A stretch of DNA of 64,000 nt from Ornithorhynchus anatinus (GCF_004115215.2 NW_024396724.1:1345964-1409963), one strand, 5' to 3'; shown: positions 22,691-34,334, counted from the first letter of the stretch. Program-made: numbers and translations. The notes: a model not told the origin generated them from the letters alone.

Positions 22691-23012
22691 TAACTCATTC
22701 TCTGCCCCCAACAAGATTACAGTCTAGAGCGAGAGAGACAGAGAACAATACAAATAAATAAATTGCAGATATGTACAAAAGTGATGGGGAGCTGGGACGG
22801 AGGAAGAACATAGGATGCAAGTCAGGGTGATGCAGAAGGTAGTGGAAGAAGAAGAAACAGGGGTGAAGGGCTTTGTCTGGGAAGATGTCTTGGAGGAGAT
22901 GTGCCTTCAATAAAGCATTGAAGGGTAGAAGGGTAATTGTGTGTTGGATTTGAAAAGGAAGGGTATTCCAAGGCAGAGGCAGGATTTGGGCTAGAGATCA
23001 GCAGCTAGATAG
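22690..23012 (-). repeat. L2 LINE fragment
   Basis: ATTCTCTGCCCCCAACAAG, TTGGAGGAGATGTGCCTTC and GTATTCCAAGGCAGAGGC are L2 in reverse. The extreme tail is missing. It marks the junction where a V1R exon has been lost. Confidence 0.8.
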
Positions 23013-23365
23013 GCCACGTTTTTGGTCCACCAGACCTGACAGAACAGGTGATGGAAATGGACTGGTCTGAGGAAAGGAGACGGTGGGAATGACCACTCAG
23101 GGACCATGAGGGAGAAAGAAGCATGACCCTCAGTGGTTATGACTCTCAGTTACACCTCGGTAGGAGCAGTGTGAAGGCAGATGGGTCTTCTCTCACAAGG
23201 GATGGATGATAGAACGAGATCCAAAGCCCTGAGATGGACAAAGGCACAGGGACAAGAAACGCTAAAGATCAGGGTCAAGCATGGCATATGGTAGCAGGAC
23301 TAGTGAAGGAAGTAATTTAGGCACTTTCCCTTCACTCCTTGAGGACAAGGACCATATTTCCTACC
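23013..23365 (+). other. V1R 3' flank, duplicon B
   Basis: Close match to 3965-4330, starting TTTTTGGTCCACCAGACC. Confidence 0.65.
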
Positions 23366-23453
23366 TCATTCATTCATTCATTCAATAGTGTTTATTGAGC
23401 GCTTACTATGTGCAGAGCACTGTACTAAGCACTAGGAATGTACAATTTGGCAG
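23366..23453 (-). repeat. L2 LINE 3' end, young and short
   Basis: CATTCATTCATTCAATAGTG to GCACTGTACTAAGCACTAGG. It is absent at 4310, so it is newer than the duplication. Confidence 0.88.
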
Positions 23454-23656
23454 TACCTCCATTGCCCTCACTCAAGTACTTAGTACAGTGGCTGCAGGCA
23501 GTATACACTCTAATTATTACCATTCCTTTACCTTCTATCTCATTATATTGTAAACCTGTACAAGTCAGGCATCATGATTTATTGCTCCATTGTACTCCTT
23601 CACAAGCATCTTTGCACTTGAACTTGACTTTCTACAGCCAGGGAAATCGATGCTCC

Positions 23657-23930
23657 GTTAAGGAAGCAACATGGCCTAGTGGAAAGATGCCGGGCATGGG
23701 AATCAGAGGATCTGGGTTCTAATCCCATCTCTGCCACTTGTCTGCTGTATGACCTGGGGCAAGTCACTTTACTTCTCTGTGTCAGTTATCTCATCTGTAA
23801 AATGGAGTTAAGACTGTGAATTCCATGTGGAACAGTAACTGTGTCCAACCTGATTAGCTTGTATGTACCCCAGGACTTAATAGAGTGCCAGGCCTGTAGT
23901 AAGTCCTAAGAGAATAGTAATAACAATTTA
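23657..23930 (+). repeat. MON-type SINE, duplicon copy
   Basis: AGGAAGCAACATGGCCTAG to CCTAAGAGAATAG. Paralogue of 4529-4765. Confidence 0.82.
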
Positions 23931-24042
23931 AAAACCTTCAATGCGGCTCCTCTTGTTGTCCTCCAAGCTAGGCAACAGTGACAGGACTTGCTATAGCTAT
24001 CAAGTATCAGAGCTTTCTCCATCAGAGCCAACGCAAACATTG

Positions 24043-24306
24043 TGAGAAGTACTGTGGCCAAGTGGAAAGAGCATGTCCAGGCCTAGGATTAAGAAGGTCT
24101 GAGTCCTAATCCTGGCCCCACCCCTTGTCTGCTGTGTAACCTTGGAGAAGTCACTTAGCTTCTCTTTGCCTTGGCTAATTCACCTATAAAATGGTGGCTA
24201 AATCCTGCTCCTTGCAGCTTAGGACTGTGAGTCCTATGTGGAGTCCAACCTGATTATCCTATATCTAAACAGTGCTTGACATAAAGTAGGGGCTTAAAAA
24301 TACCAC
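24043..24306 (+). repeat. MON-type SINE, duplicon copy
   Basis: Paralogue of 4899-5185, with a deletion around CCAACCTGATTATCC. Confidence 0.8.
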
Positions 24307-24366
24307 AAAAAACCCTATCTCCCTCCCCAATCAAGAACCTTGCCAGCAAGTGTACCCCTAGATTAC

Positions 24367-24690
24367 GGAAAGGGAAGGCAGTGTAACCTAGAGGGGAAAG
24401 CCCAGGACTGGAATTTGGGAGACCAGGCTTCTAGTCAAGATTCAATCCCTGTTGTGAGACCAAGGAAGAGAAACTCATTCTCTCTGTGCTTCAGTTTCAC
24501 ATTTATTAAGCAAGGAGAAGATTCTCGTCGTCCCTCCCTCTTAACTGTGAGTTCTAGGAGTCATTGTATCATTTAATCCCCGTGTCATTGTTATATGACA
24601 AGGACAGTGTCCCCTCTGAAAATTTGTATCTATTCTAGTGATTTGTAAAAGTCAGTGATTAATAAAGGCCATCATTATTAGTAGTATTAG
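24367..24690 (+). repeat. MON-type SINE, duplicon copy
   Basis: Paralogue of 5246-5545, with inserted sequence in the GTGAG region and the end TTAATAAAGGCCATCATTATT. Confidence 0.72.
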
Positions 24691-24984
24691 TATTGTTGTT
24701 ATCATTATTATTGTTGTAGTTATTTTTTGTTGTTGTTGTTGCTTTTTCCGGGATTTTAAGGAAAGCATAGAGATAGTAGTTCAGATCTTCAGAGGGCACA
24801 TTATTGAGTGATACTGCAGATAAAGGATAGATCTCTTAATTTGTATTAGATTCCCCAAATTGCTTCCTGTTCCTTCACCTCTGATACCATTCAGTGACTC
24901 AACTGGGTGAAAATGCAATTAATTACAACTAATTAGTGTGAGGACTGTTGGGTTGTTTGGTCCCAAGGTTAGGTACTGCCCTAG

Positions 24985-25150
24985 TGTCAGAGCTGATTAC
25001 TCCTCAGTGAGTTACTCATTCACATACATACAGTGTTCATTCCCTAAGGGAGGAGAGAAATGAGGAAAGCAGCTGATAAATGCTGCCTCAGCCTCATCCT
25101 GCCAGAGTTCAGCAAGCTGCCTGTCCAGCCAGAAGGAGAGCAGAGAACGG
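24985..25150 (+). promoter_or_regulatory. Putative V1R promoter and non-coding first exon, copy 2
   Basis: GAGTTACTCATT (25009-25020), AGCTGATAAATGCTGCC with the TATA-like box at 25074-25082, CCAGCCAG, and the donor GG/GTGAGTAGG with GT at 25151-25152. It lies 5.9 kb upstream of V1R pseudogene 4, a distance that includes about 2.2 kb of RTE/BovB and L2 insertion. Predicted junction: 25150 to 31004. Confidence 0.6.
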
Positions 25151-25892
25151 GTGAGTAGGACAGAGGTACTTCTCTCTCTTCTCTTTTCTTCAGGACCAGG
25201 GGCCTGCACATACATGATGTACAGAGGAGCAGGATGTGTCTGCTGAGCTTGAGATTCTTTTGCACTGACTGGAGTGGGAGATGAGAGTTGAATAGGGGAT
25301 TGAATCTCGGGTCTTAGCTGGGCTGAAGACATAATGGGGAAGGCTGAGTTGCTAACCTACTAAGTCTCTGTCATGTGTTGTTTTTTTTCCTTCCAAAAAC
25401 CAGAGGCTCCAGACTGTGGGAATGGGGTGGAAGCTATCTCCAAAGGCTTCAAGCAATCAGACAAGCAAGCAATCGATCTAGAGTATTGATTGAATGTTTT
25501 TTGTGTGCACCCTAGAATTCAAGAAATCAGTGGACAATATCCTTGCTCTCAACCACGCTCTCCATAGTCACATCTTCCCCCAAAACACCACATCCCAATT
25601 CAGCCCGAATTTACCCATCACAATTGGCAGGTGACCACTGTCATTTGATCTCCAAAGATGTCCACTGGGTTCAGGTGATTACTGCAGAGATGGTGTTGAC
25701 CAGCCGCTGGACCTCATAAATTAGGTGTTAACTAACTGTCATGTCAAGTCATTAATGGTAGTAGTCATGGTAATAGTATTTAGTCATTGGTTACTGTGTG
25801 AAGATGACTGTACTAAATGCTGGGAAAGAATACAGAGGTGGGGATTAGACACAGAACCCGAACCTGGAGAAAGTCAAAATCTGTGAATAATT
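25151..25892 (+). other. Duplicon intron-like stretch, copy B
   Basis: Single-copy sequence paralogous to 5996-6744. No gene. Confidence 0.5.
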
Positions 25893-26910
25893 AATGAAAC
25901 CATCAATCAATCATATTGATTGAGCACTTAATGTGTGCAGAGCAGTGAACTAAGCTTATGGGAGAGCACAAGATAACACAGCACTTATGTACATATCTAT
26001 AATTGTATTTTTTATATTGATGCCTATTTACTTGTATTGATGTCTGTCTCACCACTTCTAGAGTGTGAGCACGTTGTAGACAGACATTGTCTCTCTTTAC
26101 TGCTGTATTGTATTTTCCAAGCTCTTAGTACAGTGCTCTGCATACAGTATGTACTCCATAAATAAGATTGAATGAATGAATGAATGAATGAATGAATGAA
26201 CAGTGTAATAGACACATTCCTTGCCCATACGAACTTACAGTCTAGAAAGGGAGACCGATATTAATATATATAAATAAATAAATAAATTACGAAATTATAC
26301 GTAAGTACTGTGGGGCTGAGGGAAGGTGTGAAAAAAGGGAGCGAACCAGGGCAACGCAGAAGGGAGTGAGAGAAGAGGAAATGAAGGCTTAGTCAGAGAA
26401 GGCCTGTTGAAGGAGATGTGCCTTCTGTAAGGATTTGAAGGGTGGGGGGGTGTAATTGTCAGTATATTATGAATAGAGAGGGTGTTCCAGGCCAGAGGCA
26501 AGGTGTGGGCGAGAAGCCAGAGGCGAGATAGACGAGTTGGAGGTACAGTGAGTAGTTTGGCATTAGAGATGCTAAGTGTTTGGGCTGGACTGTAATAGGG
26601 GAGTAGTCAGGTGAAGGTAGGAGTGGGGAAGTTTGTTGTGTTGTTTAAATCCCAAGGTTTCTGTTTGATTTAGAGGTGAACTGAGCAACCACTAGACTTA
26701 CTTGAGGAGTGGAGAAAAATGGAATGAAGAAGTCTGTAGAAAATGATCCGGGCAGCAGGATGAAGTATAGACTGGAGTGGGGAGAGAGGTCTGCAACTGG
26801 CTGAAACAGTAATGAAGGCAAGATAGGAAAAGTGCTAAGTTAGGGATTAGTTGAGGAGGAAACTGGAGGCAGATACATCGAGAACAATGAAACATTAAAA
26901 TGGCAGAAGG
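25893..26910 (-). repeat. L2 LINE, duplicon copy, with nested L2
   Basis: Same insertion as 6745-8110 but without its two MONs, and instead split by a forward L2 3' end at 25985-26200. Landmarks: TGATTGAGCACTTAATGTG, TTCCAGGCCAGAGGC. Confidence 0.8.
25985..26200 (+). repeat. L2 LINE 3' end nested in reverse L2
   Basis: TATGTACATATCTATAATTG to TAAGATTGAATGAATGAATG, with about six TGAA units. Private to copy B. Confidence 0.85.
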
Positions 26911-27464
26911 CATCAGGACAAATGGCCCAAATTAAAACCAAATCAGTAGCGTCTGTGCCTAGAGAAGGCGAATTTCAGCTACTTGTGTCCAAGAACTACA
27001 CAAAGTTGCAGCAAACAACTACCCTGGCCACCAGTTTTCCCAAGTTATTTGAATACCTCGTGCTGTAGTTGTTCTTCTCTTTCCTGCAACACGCCAGAAG
27101 GAGGCAATTCGAAGTCGACTGTCTGTGGATCGGGTCAGCAGTTGATGAGAGTGTGTAGCAAGGTGAGGCTGAAATTGTTGTATTTTTTGTTCAACCATGG
27201 TGTGGCAAAGGGGTTGTGAGGAAAGGGTCGGCAATTTTATGTTGGGGAAAATCACACTTAATGCTGATGTGATCCTAAGTTTGGAGCGGTGACGGGACCC
27301 AGGGAGCTGAGAAGGAAGGCTCTACCTTACCCTTTGGATTCTGAACTGTTCCGAGTTGCCCTATGGTAAAACTGAATTCGCATCATTATCTTTCAGGTTG
27401 CCTCTTGGCCATGTGGCTGTCTAGTTTCTAGAGCAGTAGAAATAGATGCAGTTGTATTAATAGT
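26911..27464 (+). other. Duplicon single-copy stretch, copy B
   Basis: Matches 8111-8572, continuing to TTCTAGAGCAGTAG. No gene. Confidence 0.5.
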
Positions 27465-27740
27465 TGGAGAGAACAAGCCTAGTGGATAGAGCACGAGCCT
27501 TGTAGTCAGAAGACCATGAATTCTAATCCTGTCTTTGCCTCTTATCTGCTGTGTGACCTTTAGCAAGTCACTTCACTTTTTCAGGCCTCAGTTCCCATAT
27601 CTGTAAAATAGGGATTAAGTCTTATGTGGGAAAGGGATGGAGTCCAACCTGATTATCTTTAATCTACCCCATCACTTAAAACAGTGTGTGGTACATCGTA
27701 AGGACTTAACAAATATTATAAGTATTTCTAGTAGTATTAG
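27465..27740 (+). repeat. MON-type SINE, duplicon copy
   Basis: Paralogue of 8860-9148; GAACAAGCCTAGTGGATAG to AAGGACTTAACAAATATT. Confidence 0.82.
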
Positions 27741-27904
27741 TAATAGCATTTACAGAGCTCCACTGTATCCATCCACTGAGGTCATTACACTGTTTAGGCA
27801 ACTAAGAAGTCCAAAACAGAGGTTTTGCCCCTACCACAAGCTGTTCGCCCTCCAAAGGGAAAGACAAATAAAAGTATACATATAGTTGTCCTCCATATTT
27901 GAAG

Positions 27905-30140
27905 ATTATATCATTATTTTCAAGTGCTGTCAAGTCGTTTCCGATTCATAGCAACTTAATGGATATATTTTCTTCAGAACATCCTGTCATCTGCCATAAT
28001 CCATAACCTTTCTTAGGGGTTCTTCCATTATTGTCGTTATGGTCTCAGAATCTAGCTGCTGTCTGCCTCTTCCATGTTTTCCCTGACCTTTTCCAGAGAA
28101 TTAGTCTTCCTGATTATATGCCCAAAATATGCTAATCTAAGTCGAGTCATTTGGTCTTCCAAAGACCACTTTGGCTTAATTTGTTCCAAAATTGATTTGT
28201 TTGTTTTTCAGGCAGACCTTGGCATTCACAAATGCCTTCTCCAACACCACATTTCACAACAATCAATGCTCTTTCTATCCTGTTCTTTCACTGTCCAGCT
28301 TTCAGGTTCATACACTGTTACTGGAAACACCATAGAAATGACAATTTATATTTTTGTGGTAGCACATTTCACAACTTTTTTCCAGGCTCTTCATAACAAG
28401 TCTTGCTAACATTAATCTCAGTGTATTTCTTGACTCTTAGTTCCTTTATTATTGATTATCAATCCCAGGAGAGAAAAACTGTCAACTCTTTCAATCTCCT
28501 TTACACTCCATTACAAATGTGTTAAAACTTCTAGTTATCATGATCTTTGCTTTCTTGACATTCAAATTTAGGTCCATCATTTTGCTCAGTTCCTTAACTT
28601 TTAATAATGAACCTTCAAAACTTCTTTACTTTCTGCTAGTAGGGTAGTATCGTCATTCATTCATTCATTCATTCTTTCATTCATTCAATTGTATTTATTG
28701 AGCTCTTACTGTGTGCAGAACACTGTACTAAGTGGTTGGAAAGTACAATTCAGCAGCAGATAGAGAGAAACCTTACCCAACAACAGGCTCACAGTCTAGA
28801 ATGGGAGGCAGACAGAAAATACAACAAGTAGACAGGCATCAATAGCATCAAAATAGATAAACAGAATTATAGATATATGCACATCATTAATAAAATAAAT
28901 AGAATAATAAATATGTACAAATATGCACAAGTGCTGTGGGGTGAGGAGGGGGGTAGGGCAGGGGGAGGGAGTAGGGGCAATGGGGAGGGGAGGAGGAGCA
29001 GAGGAAAAGGGGGGCTCAGTCTGGGAAGGTTCAATACCCCCACAGTTGTTCCTCAGCCTGCCCTTAGAGCACGGAGGGCAGGGGGCTGGTAGCCACAGCC
29101 TCAGTCTCTTTGGGACCCTGGAGCCATTGGTGGGGGCCAGTCTGGATGAGAAGGTGTTGGCAATAAAAAAGTCATTTGATTCACAGAAATCAGTAAGTCA
29201 GTCTCCAGCTTGATTCTGGTTTCCAAGGCCCTATTTGCCAACAACCTTCATTTCCATTCCATTACTAACTTTTGTATTCCAATCCCCAGTGATCACCAAC
29301 ACATCTTGCCTACAGTTTTTATCTCTGGACTTCATTGTATTTCTTGCTCTGCACCTGTTGTTGGGGCATACTCCTCAAGTGTTGTCATACTGAATTGTTT
29401 CCCTCTGAATCTAAGAGATATGACTGACAGTATTATACCCAATAACTGTCATAGCAAGTTCTTTGTCAAATTTACCACTATGCCATTTCTTCTTTTTTCA
29501 GCATGAGCAGATTAGTAGATACTGTGCTCATTTGATTGTAAATACCCAATACCAGTCCATTTCAGTTTGCTTATTCCTAGGGTGTCGATTTTCAACTGGG
29601 CCATTTCATTCTTGAGTATTTCCAGCTTTCCCTGGTTCATGCTCCATGTTCTAATATTAAGCATATCTTTACAGCTTCAGGTAGTCATTTCTTGTACGGC
29701 AACATCAGCGACTGAAGATCCCGAAAGGCTCTATTCTGGCCACATCGTAAATACCCATGATATTCTGAGACATCGTCCACTCAACCCCAGTAGCTCCTTG
29801 AGTGCCTTCTGACCTGAGGGGCTCATCTTCCCACACTATATCTGTAGTCATTCTGGTATGTGGATCCTTAAAGTTGTCTTGGTAAAAATACAGATGTGTT
29901 TTACCATTGCTTCTGCACAGCGAAAACTTGAGTCTCTTCCATTTTCTTTGATCAACAGTTTGATCCTTTGATCATCCACCTTTGACTCTTTCCCTTGTCA
30001 TTGCTGCCCAGCAGAGGTGAATCAACTTTGTTGAATGCTTCAGCTTAGACCTTTCCATTACAGGTAACCCTAGTGAGAGTATCTCTTGAAGGAATAGCTC
30101 TAAGTTTCATTGGCATTTGCAAACTTTCCTGCCACGGTAA
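27905..30140 (-). repeat. RTE/BovB-type LINE, with nested L2
   Basis: The reverse strand reads the end of an RTE-clade ORF: ESWTVKEQDRKSIDCCEMWC, WRRHL, TNKSILEQIKPKWSLEDQM, TRLRLAYFGHIIRKTNSLEK (about 28340 down to 28080), closely like the C-terminal region of BovB. The endonuclease region gives GDWNTKVSNGM and LTDFCESNDFFIANT (about 29320 to 29160). The 3' end is near 27905 (GAATCGGAAACGACTTGACAG in reverse). Stops are present in both parts. An L2 at 28655-29035 sits inside. The element is absent from the paralogous site at about 9290, so it came after the duplication. Confidence 0.78.
28655..29035 (-). repeat. L2 LINE 3' part nested in RTE
   Basis: CATTCATTCATTCATTC tail, TTGTATTTATTGAGCTC, GGCTCACAGTCTAGAATGGG, then the purine-rich body to GGGGGGCTCAGTCTGGGAAGG. 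Bases 29036-29160 are not typed and may have come along with it. Confidence 0.82.
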
Positions 30141-30818
30141 GGCATTGATTATAGGAGAGGGAGACTATATCACTGGTGGTAAAATTATCCTATGAAAACA
30201 TAGGGCTAATTTACAGAGAAAACAATATAAAGGGAATTATTAATGGAATAACTGAATAAACCAATGCACATACATGTTGAGGCTGGGTTTCAGAAAACAG
30301 AAAGTGATCAATTCATGTACCTACAATATGATTCACTGAAGGACACAGAAAGGAGACTGACATTCAGGATTTGTTGTCTGCAGCACAGTGCCAATTCTGG
30401 GTTGTAGTTCTGTGACCCAGCAGTCTTTGGAGTCACTGAACCTCTTTGTCACCCACCTCCGCTCACTATTGTTCTCATAATCCATGAGATATGTCCAATT
30501 CGTGAAATACCTTGGGTAATTCTCCAGTCAGAATCCTACACCTCTGGCACTGGCAGGGAGGCCTAGATCTAGAACTCAGTTCTTCTAATCCTCTAAGCTG
30601 GGTTCTTCTCCTTGGGCAAACACCAGGGCCTCTTGTTCTATTCCCAGTGGTTTTCAATCAGCCACTGTATTCAGTAAATATTTTGTGGGCCCAGAATAGG
30701 ATCCCTTATTTTTTTAGTTTGACAGAGGTGGGTTATGTGAATACAATTGGAACAAATGTGGGATTTGTGCATTTTTACAATTTGATATCAGGTCCAGTAG
30801 ATACAAACACAAATACTG
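30141..30818 (+). other. V1R duplicon upstream flank, unit 4
   Basis: Matches 9290-9944 (GGGCTAATTTACAGAGAAAAC, GCAGCACAGTGCCAATTCTGG, GGAACAAATGTGGG). This is the 3' end of the inferred V1R intron. Confidence 0.6.
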
Positions 30819-30912
30819 CCTGATTTGCTTGTACCACCCCAGCACTTGGCACAGTGCCTGGCACCTAGTACTCAACAACTACCAAAATTATAATTATGAT
30901 TACTATTATCCT
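30819..30912 (+). repeat. MON SINE 3' end
   Basis: TGCTTGTACCACCCCAGC to CAACTACCAAAATTATAATT. Ancestral insertion shared by all plus-strand V1R units. Confidence 0.75.
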
Positions 30913-31056
30913 GAACTAATGGTCTTTCTGTGTTTTGCTGTGTGTTTATGTGGGAATGTTTGTTTGTCTTGCCACTGCAACTTCTAACCTCCCCATCCCC
31001 CAGACCACGTTCCTTTGGATGAAGTCTCACAAAGGTTCTGCTGTGAATCCCAGAGA

Positions 31057-32009
31057 ATGGACGCTAGCTAGATGTCTTATGGCATTCTGCTTCTGCTACA
31101 GATCATTATTGGCATCTGGAGGAATGTCTTCCTCCTCCTGGTGTGTGCTCGCATGGTCTTTACCAGCCACAAGATGTACCCTTTAGATTTGATCCTCGCG
31201 CAGCTGGCATTGGCTAATACCGTCATCCTTCTCACTCTTGGAATCCCAGAGACCATGTCAGCTTGGGGGCTGAAGAACTTCCTGGATTCCTTTGGAGGTA
31301 AAATCCTCTTATACCTCTACCGAGTGGGCCGGGGCCTTGTCATCTCTACCACATGCCTACTGAGTATCTTCCAGGCTGTCACCATCAGTCCCAGCAGACC
31401 CCGGTGGGCAGAGGCCAAAGCCAAATTACCCAGAAGCATTCTCCCCTCCTGTCTCTTCTCTTGGGTCCTCAGTCTGCTGATAGCGGTAACTATACCGATG
31501 TACATGGAGAGATCCCGCAACCTCACCAATATTCAAATGACGTTTATTATCAAATATTGCTACTCCATCAGTCCAATTACAGTCCCCACTCTGGTAAACA
31601 CGGTGGTCCTCTCCCTGCAGGACTTGTTCTTTGTGGGGCTCATGAGCACGGCCAGCGGCTACATGGTGTTTGTCCTTCACAGACACCACTGGCAGGTCCA
31701 ACACCTCAGTGGATCTGGTTGCTCCCCTAGGATGATGCCCGAGGTCAGGGAGGTGAAGAATGTAGTCACCCTGGTCACTATGTTCTCCTTTATGGACAAG
31801 GGACAGTCACGCTGAGCATTTTAGTCAACATGAGGGAAAAATCCCCTCACCTGGTGAATTACTCTAAGATATTGTCCTTCACCTTCTCGGCCATCAGTCC
31901 ATTTCTGATCATTCACAGTAACCAGAGGTTGAGAATGTTTGGGAGAAGGACATCTCCCATTTCCAGCTCGAATTCCACATCAGCTCCTAAGGAAGTTGTA
32001 TGTCCTTGA
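31057..32009 (+). pseudogene. V1R pseudogene 4, nearly intact
   Basis: The best preserved plus-strand V1R. ATG at 31057 is followed at codon 5 by TAG (MDAS-stop), and the next codon is ATG (31072). From there 247 residues are open: TM1 ILLLLQIIIGIWRNVFLLL, TM2 LDLILAQLALANTVILLTLG, TM3 TCLLSIFQAVTISP, TM5 DLFFVGLMSTASGYMVFVL, and the loop HRHHWQVQHLSG. In TM6 a four-base loss near 31780 throws the frame and ends it at 31815. A second one-base loss sits in the A run near 31850. The TM7 remainder (PFLIIHSNQRL) runs to the TGA at 32009. Acceptor CCATCCCCCAG ends at 31003, 53 nt before the ATG. The candidate first exon is at 24985-25150. Confidence 0.9.
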
Positions 32010-32062
32010 TGGATGTTCCATATAGACATCAACAGAGAGAGAAAAGGACAAGGGGTGGGATG

Positions 32063-32328
32063 TAATAACAATAAGAACAATAATTGTGGGGTTTTTAAGC
32101 ATTTAGTATATGCCAGGATTGTACAAAGCACTGGGTAGATACAAGGTAATTGGGTTGGACACAGTTCCTGCCGCACATAGGGCTCACAATCTTAATCCCC
32201 ATTTTACAGGTGAGGTAACTGAGGCACAGAGAAGTGAAGTGACTTGCCCAAGGTTACACGGAAAACAAGTGGCAGAGCCTTCTGACACCCAGGCCCATAC
32301 TCTACCCATTAGGCCACACTGCTTCTCC
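32063..32328 (-). repeat. MON-1 SINE
   Basis: ATAACAATAAGAACAATAATT to GGCCACACTGCTTCTCC, with a short internal loss before CTTCTGACACCC. Confidence 0.88.
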
Positions 32329-33173
32329 ATGTGGAGAGACATGGAGCCCCACACCCCAATGGGTTTGAACACTCACTGCCCAAGGATCCCAGATATGGAG
32401 GAATGATGAGATGGGTCACTTGGGGTTGGGGGGATCCACATGGAACCACGAATGTGGTTGCAGTCTCACTGCCCCTCTGCTTCCTAGAGATGAGTCTGCT
32501 GAGAGACCTCCCAGTCTTGAGAGACCGCTGATCTTATTATTCAAGGCTCTTCTCAAGAAACCCATTCCAGTCTGGGCGATCTGGGAACCCAAATTCCAAC
32601 CTGTCACAAAGACCACTTTATCATTGGTACATCAGATATGATGGGAAAGACAATATATACAAAATGGGGCAGTGTGGGGTTGGGGGACAATGGGAATGAA
32701 CCATTCAAGGTCCGCAGGGGTGAAAGAAACAGGATGCTTGATGTTTGTGACTCCCAGTTACATCACAGCAGCAACAGTGGGGAAGACAGATGGGATTTTG
32801 CTCTCAGAGGCCGGAGGATAGAATGGGATCCAAAGTCCTGAGATGGAGACAGGCTCAGGGATAAAATGGCCCTAAAGACCAGGATCAGTCATGGAATATG
32901 GTAGCAGAATAGGTGAGGGAAATCACTCAAGCCTTTTCCCACAATCCTTGAGAGCAAGGACTATATTTCCTACGTCCCCTGCCCTCACTCAAGCGCTTAG
33001 TTCAGTGCTCTGCATTCAGTTGGCACTCAATTATTACCATTCCTTGAACCTCTGTTTCCAGTATGCTCTATACTCTTAGAAAACAGGCATCATGTCCTAT
33101 GGCTCTATAATGTTCTTTCAAGTTTTTGTTTGCTTGGATGTGACTTTTTGCTGCCCTGGGATTGGTGGTCCAT
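32329..33173 (+). other. V1R 3' flank, unit 4
   Basis: Matches unit 1 and 3 flanks from TCCCAGATATGGAGGAATG through ATCATGTCCTATGGCTC. It includes an old L2 scrap near 32925-33040. No gene. Confidence 0.55.
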
Positions 33174-33285
33174 TAAAGAAGCAGCATTGCCTAGTGGAAA
33201 GATCACAGGCCTGAGAGTCAAAGGAATTGCTGAGTTCTAATCCCTCCTCTGCCTCTTTTCTGCTTTTTGACCTTGGACAAGTTAC
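33174..33285 (+). repeat. MON-type SINE, 5' half only
   Basis: AAGAAGCAGCATTGCCTAG to GACCTTGGACAAGTTA, then a sharp break into an unrelated duplicated segment. The break marks the right edge of the plus-strand V1R duplicons. Confidence 0.75.
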
Positions 33286-33769
33286 CAGCAGACCCTGTCC
33301 TTTCGTCTCTGCTTACATCACCACCCTCTGCTGGATCCTCTTGTCTGCATGGTGTTTTTTTTCAAGCTTGCCTTTCATATGAGGAAGGCTTTCTGGGGAG
33401 TGGTGGAAGCAAGGGCTATTCTCAGAAAATCTCTCAAAATATTAAAGGAAGAAAGGCTAAAACCTGAAAATCTCCCCTTCTGCCGATCAGGAAACTGAAT
33501 TTCTAATATTTTGAGGCATTTGGAAGTGAGGCAGTCCATATTTCCATGTAATCACCGAGGAGGTCAAATGGTGCAGCAACTATGTAATAAAGCAGAGTTT
33601 GCCTACAGAACCATGGCAAAGGAAATGTAGATCCACATAGGGTGGGGTGAGATCCAAAAGGTGCTCCTTGTCTAAAAATGTCATGGTGCATCCTCAAAAA
33701 AACTCCTCAACATCTTGACCCAGAGACCCCAACCTCACACCCAACAAATAAACCACAAGTACCCCACGT
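33286..33769 (+). other. Duplicated pair C, copy 1 (left part)
   Basis: Bases 33290-33500 match 36785-37020 (CAGACCCTGTCC / CAGACCCTGCTC; GATCCTCTTGTC; TTTTCAAGC; TATCAGAAAATCTCTC-like). No reading frame is kept between copies, so no gene is claimed. The rest has no match. Confidence 0.5.
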
Positions 33770-34135
33770 GTGCACCTCTCAGGGTCGCACCTGGAGAGTT
33801 TCCAGTACTCTACCAGTCTCGACTATGGGAGGGAGAGTCAAATGGAGGTCTACCCATTCCATTCCTAGTTTGGGCAGTGGCTAGCAAGTGGAAGGCAATC
33901 TGCTACAAGTCAAAACTCACCCATGCGGGGCAGCAGTGGCATAGGAGAGTGTTGAGGTTGGAGACTCAGGTTTACTGTGCAGAAGAAGGCAAGGGTAAAC
34001 CATTTCTGTATTTTTACCAAGAAAACTCTATGGATACACTGCCAGAATGAGTATAGATTGAGATTGAGCATCCTGGGAAAGGTGTGTCCATGGCATCGCT
34101 GGGGATAGGACACAACTCGACAACATAAGGCAACA
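33770..34135 (+). repeat. RTE/BovB-related 3' fragment
   Basis: Reverse counterpart of 13530-13895, continuing to the end GGGATAGGACACAACTCGAC and a CAACAACAAC tail, which is the style of the BovB 3' end. Confidence 0.65.
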
Positions 34136-34334
34136 ACAACAAGAAGTCCACATGTGAAATGGGTATTGGCAGTGCCATCTTTGAGAGAAGGCACTTGGTA
34201 GCATTTTCACAAGAGGGTACCTACCGTCACGTGGCCATTTGTGAAGAAAAGTGGCATAGCAGCCATTATGGGAAGGGCTGGATGATTACCATCTTTAAAA
34301 GTTCCTCTATGGCAGCTCATTTTGGGGAAATCTT
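34136..34334 (+). other. Duplicated pair C, copy 1 (middle)
   Basis: GAAATGGGTATTGGCAGTGCC to TTAAAAGTTCC resembles 37670-37860. No gene. Confidence 0.4.
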
